64,000 bases of DNA from CAVAWX01 sp963614215. Lineage in GTDB: Bacteria > Actinomycetota > Coriobacteriia > Coriobacteriales > QAMH01. Position 1 is the first letter of the stretch; each line of letters opens with the position of its first letter. Positions 31,064 through 37,362 of this stretch are shown here, in pieces. The stretch is taken from positions 48,360 through 112,359 of the forward strand of contig CAVECB010000001.1 in assembly GCA_963614215.1 (NCBI GenBank), written 5' to 3'. The translations under genes were made by a program, and so were the position numbers. The notes below the pieces were generated by a model, which was given only the letters and a program-made list of their open reading frames with translations, had not been told where the DNA came from and made no database searches.

Positions 31064-31675
31064 GTGGCGGCGGCGACGAGAAAACCGAGCAAGAGGCCCA
31101 AGCCCTCGCAGGACCTGAAGGAGGCTGCGAAGGAGGGGGCGAAGGAGGCCGCGAGGAAAGGCGGCGCCGACGCCACGGAAAAGGATGCCGGCGCGCGCAA
31201 GCCGCATGGGCGCAAGGGCAAGAAGCCGCGCGAGAAAAAGCGGGGCAAGAAGGAGAAGAAGGCCGAAAAGGAAAAGAAGGAGAAAAAGGACCCGACGCGC
31301 AGGCGCTTTGTCGTCGTCGGGTCCATCGTCGTCGTGCTCGTGTGCGTGGGGCTTTTGTATCCGGCCGGCCGCACCTATTACGAGTCCGTGCGCACCGACC
31401 AGCGCAGCGCTGCGCAACTTGCGGCGATAGAGGCGCGCAACGCCGAGATTCAGCGGCAAAACGACTATCTCCAGACCGACGAGGGCATCGAAGACCAGGC
31501 GCGCAAGGACGGCGGGTACGTGCGCGAGGGCGAGGAAGGCGTCGTCATCACCAACGGTGGCAGCTCGACGGACAGGAACACGCAGTTGCCCGACCAGGTG
31601 GATCTCGACCGGATACACGCGCCCAGCACGTGGTATTACGATATCCTAGACGCGTTTTTCTTTGTGCACGTCTAG
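31064..31675 (+). CDS. DivIC/FtsB-type septum formation protein
   Basis: A bitopic protein of 203 aa: a very Lys/Arg/Glu-rich cytoplasmic part (1-80), one membrane helix (about 83-105, FVVVGSIVVVLVCVGLLY), then a short external coiled coil (LAAIEARNAEIQRQNDYL) and the family-typical segment TDEGIEDQARKDGGYVREGEEGVVI. FtsB/DivIC proteins bridge FtsQ and FtsL in the divisome. The 80-residue charged tail is longer than usual but is common in actinobacterial relatives. A GTG start is used. Followed by tRNA-Leu(TAA). Confidence 0.85.
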   Translation: MAAATRKPSKRPKPSQDLKEAAKEGAKEAARKGGADATEKDAGARKPHGRKGKKPREKKRGKKEKKAEKEKKEKKDPTRRRFVVVGSIVVVLVCVGLLYPAGRTYYESVRTDQRSAAQLAAIEARNAEIQRQNDYLQTDEGIEDQARKDGGYVREGEEGVVITNGGSSTDRNTQLPDQVDLDRIHAPSTWYYDILDAFFFVHV

Positions 31676-31771
31676 CGCGCTGTCCGGCGCGGCGCGTGAG
31701 ACGGGCGCGCGGTGCCGCAAGGCGCACAACAGGACGCACGACATGCGAGACGGACGTGCGGCATATGGCAC

Positions 31772-31856
31772 GGGGGTGTGGCGGAATCGGCAGACGCAGC
31801 GGACTTAAAATCCGCCGCCGCAAGGCATGAGGGTTCGAACCCCTCCACCCCTACCA
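31772..31856 (+). tRNA. tRNA-Leu (anticodon TAA)
   Basis: Class-II tRNA: acceptor GGGGGTG pairing with CACCCCT (one G-T end pair), D arm GCGGAATCGGCAGACGC, anticodon stem GCGGA/TCCGC around CTTAAAA (anticodon TAA), variable arm, T arm GAGGGTTCGAACCCCTC and encoded CCA ending at 31856. Its last 22 nt (31835-31856) are the first segment of the tandem repeats that follow. Confidence 0.95.
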
Positions 31857-32333
31857 CTTTCAAAAACGATGCAGGGTTCGAACCCTGCGATGGCGCGACA
31901 GCCCGGTGGGCTGTCGCGGGCCGAGGCGCGCGCCCGCGCGCGAGGCCTGCGGCGATGCGCAGCGCCCGCAGGGCGCGAGCAGGCGCCTCGAACCCCTCCA
32001 CCCCTACCACTTTCAAAAACGATGCAGGGTTCGAACCCTGCGATGGCGCGACAGCCCGGTGGGCTGTCGCGGGCCGAGGCGCGCGCCCGCGCGCGAGGCC
32101 TGCGGCGATGCGCAGCGCCCGCAGGGCGCGAGCAGGCGCCTCGAACCCCTCCACCCCTACCACTTTCAAAAACGATGCAGGGTTCGAACCCTGCGATGGC
32201 GCGACAGCCCGGTGGGCTGTCGCGGGCCGAGGCGCGCGCCCGCGCGCGAGGCCTGCGGCGATGCGCAGCGCCCGCAGGGCGCGAGCAGGCGCCTCGAACC
32301 CCTCCACCCCTACCACCACCTCCACCCCTACCA
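31835..32333 (+). repeat. 3.14 tandem copies of a 153-bp unit carrying the tRNA-Leu 3' end
   Basis: Units 31835-31987, 31988-32140 and 32141-32293 are identical after inspection, followed by the first 22 nt again (32294-32315) and a 15-nt scrap of the same tail (32319-32333). Each unit begins with the exact last 22 nt of tRNA-Leu(TAA) including CCA. The 131-bp spacer holds an 18-bp perfect palindrome GCAGGGTTCGAACCCTGC that mimics a T arm (31871-31888), an 11-bp hairpin CGCGACAGCCC-GGT-GGGCTGTCGCG (31894-31918), a CCTGCGG/CCGCAGG hairpin (31946-31972) and an outer stem CGAGGCGC/GCGCCTCG (31922-31990). This fills most of the 765-bp space between genes at 31676-32440. It is not coding: the Arg-rich open frames through it exist only because 153 is a multiple of three. 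Confidence 0.9.
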
Positions 32334-32387
32334 ACTCCCCCTTTCCCCTTTGGGAAACTTGCACCCCGCGCCAGCGCCCCGGTGCCG

Positions 32388-32393
32388 TACAAT
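32388..32393 (+). promoter_or_regulatory. -10 of the 32441 operon
   Basis: TACAAT followed by GGGG, 47 bp before the start codon at 32441. Upstream, TTTCCC-CTTT-GGGAAA (32342-32357) could close the tRNA-repeat transcript. Confidence 0.45.
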
Positions 32394-32440
32394 GGGGGGC
32401 GTCTCAAGTAGGTTTTTTGCTTGCAAGGAGGGGTGCAACC

Positions 32441-32836
32441 ATGGGTAAAGAAGAAAGGCACGGGATTCCTGACTATCGGGTGGCGGCGTTTGCCTCGTTG
32501 GACTTAAAGCAGCACATGACCGACGCTGCGGAGGGCTTCCACTTCGAGAAGAGCGTCCAGAGCATCGACTGGAAGGTGAAGCACGAGAAGGGCTACTACG
32601 TCGCGGAAGGCGAGCTGCGTGTGCCGTTCAAGATGTATTTCACCGCGCAAGACGACAAGGAAGATGCGCTGTTCGTCGAGCGCGTCGTCTGCAACGGAAA
32701 GCGCGTATTCGACGCTCGTGTGAGCGAGGACGAAGACGAAGACGATCCGAACTTCGGCATCGACGTGGACAGCGTCCGCGCCGAGAGCTTCGTCCGCTAC
32801 CAGAGCAACATCGGGGGTCGCAACAAGCAGATATAG
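32441..32836 (+). CDS. Hypothetical protein, 131 aa
   Basis: No family recognised. A small soluble acidic protein with alternating strand-like stretches (SIDWKVKHEKGYYVAEGELRV, KMYFTAQDDKEDALFVERVV) and an acidic EDEDEDDPN loop; no cysteine motif, signal or membrane segment. Strong AAGGAGG 9 nt before the ATG. One base separates its stop from the start of the polyprenyl synthase gene, so it is the first gene of that operon. An open frame continues far upstream through the tRNA repeats, but promoter and ribosome site both favour 32441. Confidence 0.75.
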   Translation: MGKEERHGIPDYRVAAFASLDLKQHMTDAAEGFHFEKSVQSIDWKVKHEKGYYVAEGELRVPFKMYFTAQDDKEDALFVERVVCNGKRVFDARVSEDEDEDDPNFGIDVDSVRAESFVRYQSNIGGRNKQI

Positions 32837-32837
32837 C

Positions 32838-33857
32838 ATGGCACTTTCCATTTTTGAGAAATACCTGAACTCCAAGACGTCCCGCGTCGGCGAGGTCATG
32901 GCGAGCTATTTTTCCGAGGGCACGCACCCGGACATGAACCGCTATCTCTACGAGCCGCTGGCACGCTATGCGGCAAACGGGGGCAAGCGCCACCGTCCTC
33001 TCATCTGCCTGCTCGCCTGTCAGGCGGTGGGCGGCGACGAGGAACAGGCGCTGGCGGCCGCCGCCGCGATTGAGCACTTCCACACGGCGGCGCTCATCCA
33101 CGACGACATCGCCGACGATTCGATGCTGCGCCGCGGCAAGCCCTGCCTGCACATACAGGAGGGCGAGGGGCTGGCCATCAACGCGGGCGATCTTGCGTTG
33201 TCGCTGGTCACGGGCGCCGTGGTAGACGATAAAAGCCTGAGCGACGCGGTGAAGCTGCGCGTGCTCAAAGAGCTCGTGGACATGACGACGCGCACCATCG
33301 AAGGCCAGGCGCTCGACATCGGCTGGGCACGCGACAAGCGCTTCGACATCACGGTCGACGACTACGTGGTTATGGCCGAGCACAAGACGGCCTTCTACTC
33401 GGGGGGCGTCCCGCTGGCCGTGGGTGCCATCATCGGCGGCGGCAGCGAGGAGCAAATCGAGGCTCTGCGCGCCTACGGCATGTCGACCGGGCTGGCCTTC
33501 CAAATTCAAGACGACCTGCTCAACCTCGTGGGATCGAAGGAGGCTGCGGAAAAGGACTTCCGCAGCGACATCACCGAGGGAAAGCGCACCATCATCGCCG
33601 TGCACGCGCTCGAGCATGCGCCGACTGCCGAACGCGACGAGCTGCTCGATATACTCTCGACGGCCCAAAGCGAGCCTGCGGTGCTGGAGCGCGCGGTGCA
33701 GATCATGCAGGAGGCGGGCTCCATCGACTATGCGCGCGCCTACGCCATCGAGCTGGCGCACAAGCACCAATGCGACCTCGAAGAGGCTCTGCCGCCCTCG
33801 ACCGCGCGCAAGCTGTTGTTGGCCATGGGCGACTTTTTCGTCAGCAGGCTCAGGTAG
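32838..33857 (+). CDS. Polyprenyl diphosphate synthase (trans, long or medium chain)
   Basis: Head-to-tail prenyltransferase building E-polyprenyl diphosphates for quinones or carriers. The two Asp-rich motifs are clear: HDDIADDS (near 87-94, first Asp-rich motif) and QIQDDLLN (near 221-228, second), with GGKRHRPL at the isopentenyl diphosphate site. 339 aa. Small residues around the chain-length region (AAIEHFHTAALIHDD) suggest a long-chain product rather than farnesyl, but this is tentative. It uses the isoprenoid units made by IspD/IspF. Co-transcribed with its neighbours. Confidence 0.9.
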   Translation: MALSIFEKYLNSKTSRVGEVMASYFSEGTHPDMNRYLYEPLARYAANGGKRHRPLICLLACQAVGGDEEQALAAAAAIEHFHTAALIHDDIADDSMLRRGKPCLHIQEGEGLAINAGDLALSLVTGAVVDDKSLSDAVKLRVLKELVDMTTRTIEGQALDIGWARDKRFDITVDDYVVMAEHKTAFYSGGVPLAVGAIIGGGSEEQIEALRAYGMSTGLAFQIQDDLLNLVGSKEAAEKDFRSDITEGKRTIIAVHALEHAPTAERDELLDILSTAQSEPAVLERAVQIMQEAGSIDYARAYAIELAHKHQCDLEEALPPSTARKLLLAMGDFFVSRLR

Positions 33858-33866
33858 GCGGCCGCC

Positions 33867-34775
33867 ATGGACACCATCCGCACGGGCAGCACGGGTTCTG
33901 CCGTCTACGATGTGCAGCGGCGCCTGCGCATGCTCGGATACGAGCTGCAAGTGGACTCCGTGTTCGGCGACAAGACCCGCGCGGCCGTCGAGGCGTTTCG
34001 CCAAAGTGAGGGGCTGCCCGCAGGCGACGAGGTGGACGAGGCCACGTGGAACGCCCTCGTGGACGCCACCTTTGCGCTGGGAGACCGCATGCTCTATTTG
34101 CGCATGCCCTATTTCCATGGCCAGGACGTGCGCTCCCTGCAGGACATACTCGACGTGCTCGGCTTCGTCACGGGCGACCCCGACGGCATATTCGGGCCGC
34201 ACACGGAGCGGGCGCTGCGCGAGTTCCAGGCTTCCGCGGGCATCATAGACGACGGCATCGCGGGCGCGAGCACCTATGACGCCATCGAGCGCCTGCGCCA
34301 TGCGTGGGCCGACAAGCAGGCGGCCGAGGATGTGCCCGCCGACAGGGCCTATATGGGTCTTGCCCGGGCGTTCGAGGCGCTGCAGGACATGGAGGCGTGC
34401 TTCTACGGCCTCGACGAGGCGGGGCGCGCCGTTGCCGCCCGCATCGCAAACCTAGCGCGCGCGACCACCCCGACCGCCCGCGTGATGTGCGCAGACGAGC
34501 TGGACGGCGTGCCGCATGCTAGCATGCTGCTCGTGGGGGTGGCCTCGCCCGGAGCCTCGACGCAAGAAGGCGTGCCCATGGTGGCGGTCTCGGCGGACTA
34601 CTCGTTTTCGAAGAGGCTCGCGACGGCCCTCGAGCTGGCGGGTGCCGGCGAGCGGCGCCTGGTCGTCGAGTTGCTGCCGCCTGCGGACAGCCTGGCGCAG
34701 GTGAGCGCGGAGCAATGGCAGCAGCATCTGGCCGTGCTCGTGCTCGATGCCTTCTGCAACGCCTTCTCGCGTTGA
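33867..34775 (+). CDS. Two-repeat peptidoglycan-binding protein without signal peptide
   Basis: 302 aa. Two PG_binding_1 repeats occupy about residues 5-65 (GSTGSAVYDVQRRLRMLGYE) and 80-145 (DVRSLQDILDVLGFVTGDPDGIFGPHTERALREFQ). The remaining 155 residues match no domain I know: there is no amidase zinc motif. No signal peptide or membrane segment precedes the repeats, so the protein is predicted cytoplasmic. Cytoplasmic PG-binding regulators such as mycobacterial CwlM offer a precedent, and the C-terminus may be a decayed amidase. It starts 9 bp after the polyprenyl synthase gene. Confidence 0.75.
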   Translation: MDTIRTGSTGSAVYDVQRRLRMLGYELQVDSVFGDKTRAAVEAFRQSEGLPAGDEVDEATWNALVDATFALGDRMLYLRMPYFHGQDVRSLQDILDVLGFVTGDPDGIFGPHTERALREFQASAGIIDDGIAGASTYDAIERLRHAWADKQAAEDVPADRAYMGLARAFEALQDMEACFYGLDEAGRAVAARIANLARATTPTARVMCADELDGVPHASMLLVGVASPGASTQEGVPMVAVSADYSFSKRLATALELAGAGERRLVVELLPPADSLAQVSAEQWQQHLAVLVLDAFCNAFSR

Positions 34776-34926
34776 GTTTTCGCCTTTTTGCGGGGCCGCT
34801 GGCGAGGGCTGCGCCGCGCTGGCATCCTGACATGGCGGCGCTTTACCCCGCCCCGTTTTCGCGTTCAAATGTGAAGGGGATGTGGGCGAAAAGTCTGAAA
34901 TTTTCGGGCGCGCCTGCAATCGGGTG

Positions 34927-34932
34927 TACTAT
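34927..34932 (+). promoter_or_regulatory. -10 of the first NlpC/P60 gene
   Basis: TACTAT, 47 bp before the ATG at 34980. The remainder of the 204-bp space 34776-34979 shows GC-rich sequence with a few T-runs but no clear terminator. Confidence 0.4.
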
Positions 34933-34979
34933 GGACTCTCGTATGAAGAGCACGACGAACACATGCGGAGGTTTTCAAC

Positions 34980-36092
34980 ATGCCGCTCGAACTTGATCGC
35001 AGGTCTTTCACCAAAGCCGCAGCCGTTGTCGCCGGAGCCGCTTTCGCGCTCGCGCCGCAGCAGGCGCACGCCATCACCTCGGCGGAGAAGCAGGCGGAGG
35101 TGCAACAGGTCGCCTCGCAACTCGAATCCATCAACAGCGAGTTCGAGACCGCTGTCCAACAGTACAACAAGGCGCAAGACGACTACAACAACGCGACGAA
35201 CGCCGTCGAGGAGTGCGAGGAGAAGATTTCTGCTGCGCAGGAAAAGATTGGCGGTTTGCAGGGGCGCCTAGAGACGCGCGCCACGAGCATGTATCGCAAC
35301 GGCTCCATGAGCTATCTGGACGTGCTGCTGGGCACGGCGTCGTTTGCCGACTTTGCCACCGTTTGGGACACGCTGAACAACCTCAACGAAAACGACGCGG
35401 ATCTGGTCTCGCAGGCCAAGGCGGCCAAGCAAGAGCTCGAGAACACGCAAGAAGAGCTCGCGGCCAACCAACAGGCGGCAAAGACCGCCGTCGCCGAGGC
35501 GAACAGCTACAAGGCCACGGTCGAGCAAAAGCAAAGCGAGTACACCAACCTCTACGACAGTCTCTCCTCCGAGTACCAGCAGCTCTTGGAGCAAGAGCAG
35601 GCCGAACGCGACCGCGCCGCAGCCGCAGCGGCTGCCGCCTACACCCCGACGGTCACCCAGGAAAGCTCCTCCTCGTCCGGCTCGAGCAGCTCTGGGTCCT
35701 CGTCGTCTGGCTCGTCGTCTTCTTCTAGCGGCGGCGGGTACGCTTCCTCCAGCTCCATCCCCACAAACGGCAGCGTCGTGGACTACGCGTACTCGCGCAT
35801 CGGCTGCCCGTACGTGTGGGGCGCCTCCGGCCCGGACCAGTTCGACTGCTCGGGTCTGACCATGTGGTGCTATGCGCAAATTGGCATTTCGCTGCCTCAC
35901 TACGACGTGTCGCAGAAAAACTGTGCCAAGGCCATCTTGAACCCTGAGGACGCCGCCCCGGGCGACATCCTGTGGCGCTCCGGCCACGTGGCCATCTCCA
36001 CCGGCGGCACCAACTACATCCACGCCCCGCACTCGGGTGCCGTGGTGTGCGAGGGCAGCGGCGGCCGCTGGACCTGTGCCCTGCGCTTTTAA
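34980..36092 (+). CDS. Tat-exported coiled-coil NlpC/P60 peptidoglycan hydrolase (copy A)
   Basis: Predicted D,L-endopeptidase that cuts peptidoglycan stems, with the PcsB/RipC layout. Residues 1-32 are a twin-arginine signal (DRRSFTKAAAVVAGAAFALA ending AHA), 33-225 a long coiled coil, 230-255 a Ser/Gly linker, and about 258-370 an NlpC/P60 domain with catalytic Cys in FDCSGL (near 287) and His in SGHVAIS (near 333). GGAGG precedes the ATG. Residues 99-125 (TRATSMYRNGSMSYLDVLLG and onward) are identical, even at the DNA level, to the convergent copy B at 36120. The pair may be activated by FtsEX. Confidence 0.88.
   Translation: MPLELDRRSFTKAAAVVAGAAFALAPQQAHAITSAEKQAEVQQVASQLESINSEFETAVQQYNKAQDDYNNATNAVEECEEKISAAQEKIGGLQGRLETRATSMYRNGSMSYLDVLLGTASFADFATVWDTLNNLNENDADLVSQAKAAKQELENTQEELAANQQAAKTAVAEANSYKATVEQKQSEYTNLYDSLSSEYQQLLEQEQAERDRAAAAAAAAYTPTVTQESSSSSGSSSSGSSSSGSSSSSSGGGYASSSSIPTNGSVVDYAYSRIGCPYVWGASGPDQFDCSGLTMWCYAQIGISLPHYDVSQKNCAKAILNPEDAAPGDILWRSGHVAISTGGTNYIHAPHSGAVVCEGSGGRWTCALRF
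35274..35353. repeat. 80-bp perfect inverted repeat, left arm (in copy A)
   Basis: Identical base for base to the reverse complement of 36814-36893 in the convergent copy B. Similarity drops sharply to the left and declines gradually to the right. The arms are in the same codon phase in both genes. Confidence 0.9.
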
Positions 36093-36119
36093 GGGGGTTT
36101 CGCGCCTTTCGAGGCTGCG

Positions 36120-37181
36120 CTACATCCGCACGACGCGCCCGCGCACTGCCGAGATCTTCACGACGGCGCCCGTGTGCGGCGCCTCGATCATCTGCCCGTT
36201 GCCGATGTAGAGGCCGCAGTGGTGGCTGCTGCACGAGACCACGTCGCCCGGTTGCGGGTTGCTCGCCGTGGGCAGCGAGGCGAAGTCCTGCGCGAGGTAG
36301 TGGCGTTTGTGGTCGCCATGCAAGGCGTATCCGACCAGCCCCGAGCAATCGTAGCCGTTAGGCCCCACGCCGCCCCACACATACGGCAGGCCAAGGCACG
36401 AGTACGCGCGATCGACGGCGGCGTTGCCGCTGTAGGACTGCGTGCCCCCGGATTGCGAGCTGCCCGACGAACCCGACGAGCTCGACGAAGAAGAACTCGA
36501 GCTGACGGACGTGACGGCCGGCGTGTAGGCCGCGGCCGCCCGCGCCTCTTCTTGTCTGCGCGCCTCCTCTTCTTGGGCGACGAGCTGGCGATACTCCTCG
36601 TTTAAGCTGTTGTAGAGCGCGTCGTACTCGCTTTTTTTCTGTTCGATTGTGGCCTTGTACGATTTCGCGTCGGCAAGCGCCTGCTCGGCCTCGGCCTGCT
36701 TGTCGTCGAGCGTCTGCTTCGTGGCCTCCAACTCGGCGCGCGCGCTCTTGTTGCTGGCGACGAGATCCGCATCGTCTTCGTTGAGGTTGTTCAACGTGTC
36801 CCAGACGGTGGCGAAGTCGGCAAACGACGCCGTGCCCAGCAGCACGTCCAGATAGCTCATGGAGCCGTTGCGATACATGCTCGTGGCGCGCGTGCTCAGT
36901 TTGCCCTGCAGGCCGTCGATCTTTGCCTGGGTGCTGTCGATTTTTTTCTGGCATTCCTCGACTTCGGCGGTGGCCGACTCGTAGGTCATCTGCGCCCTGT
37001 TGTAGTCGTCGACGGCGGCCTCGAACTCCGAGTTGAGCGAGTCGAGTTTTTCCTTCGCCGCCTGCGCCTCGGCCTTTTTCTCGGCAGAAGTCACGCCAAA
37101 CGCATCGCTTGGCCGCGAGGCAATCGCGATGCCGGCGACGGCTGCTGCGCCCACAAAAGTTCTGCGGTTCAGCATGTTCAT
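36120..37181 (-). CDS. Tat-exported coiled-coil NlpC/P60 peptidoglycan hydrolase (copy B)
   Basis: Paralogue of the gene at 34980, on the opposite strand, 353 aa. Twin-arginine signal (NRRTFVGAAAVAGIAIA), coiled coil about 32-215, short Ser/Gly/Gln linker, NlpC/P60 domain from about 245 with Cys in YDCSGL (near 278) and a His in SSHHCGLY. The catalytic domain differs considerably from copy A, whereas the centre of the coiled coil is nearly identical. The ATG at 37181 has GGAGG 8 nt upstream and begins the Tat signal; an upstream frame to 37238 is not supported. Convergent to copy A with 27 bp between stops. Confidence 0.87.
   Translation of the reverse strand: MNMLNRRTFVGAAAVAGIAIASRPSDAFGVTSAEKKAEAQAAKEKLDSLNSEFEAAVDDYNRAQMTYESATAEVEECQKKIDSTQAKIDGLQGKLSTRATSMYRNGSMSYLDVLLGTASFADFATVWDTLNNLNEDDADLVASNKSARAELEATKQTLDDKQAEAEQALADAKSYKATIEQKKSEYDALYNSLNEEYRQLVAQEEEARRQEEARAAAAYTPAVTSVSSSSSSSSSSGSSGSSQSGGTQSYSGNAAVDRAYSCLGLPYVWGGVGPNGYDCSGLVGYALHGDHKRHYLAQDFASLPTASNPQPGDVVSCSSHHCGLYIGNGQMIEAPHTGAVVKISAVRGRVVRM
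36814..36893. repeat. 80-bp perfect inverted repeat, right arm (in copy B)
   Basis: Partner of 35274-35353; the arms face each other 1460 bp apart and the segment between them holds the 3' ends of both hydrolase genes. Confidence 0.9.
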
Positions 37182-37238
37182 ATGTACGACCTCCGAACTA
37201 GTTTGCTTCCAGTAGGTCGCCCAATCACAGGAGCGCAT

Positions 37239-37244
37239 ATGGTA
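37239..37244 (-). promoter_or_regulatory. -10 of the second NlpC/P60 gene
   Basis: TACCAT on the minus strand, 57 bp before the start at 37181. The 181-bp divergent space also carries TATCCT (37315-37320), a weak -10 candidate for the gene at 37363. Confidence 0.35.
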
Positions 37245-37362
37245 GCACGCGCGCTGCGCGCGTCAAGAAGCCCGTGTAGACACCTTGCCTTGCGCATCGC
37301 CGCCCACATCGCGCTATCCTTCACCGTGCACTTTTTTCGCGCCTTCGCCTAAAGGAGCACAT

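Noticed and set aside
31835..32333. CRISPR-like array
   Set aside because: The 153-bp units are contiguous and identical with no variable spacers, and no cas gene is in the window.
31712..32836. A long open frame reading through the tRNA-Leu repeats with an Arg-rich 51-residue repeat
   Set aside because: The unit length is a multiple of three and the region is GC-rich and stop-poor in several frames; it overlaps a tRNA and has no ribosome site. A short Arg-rich peptide as at E. coli tyrT cannot be excluded, but nothing supports it directly.
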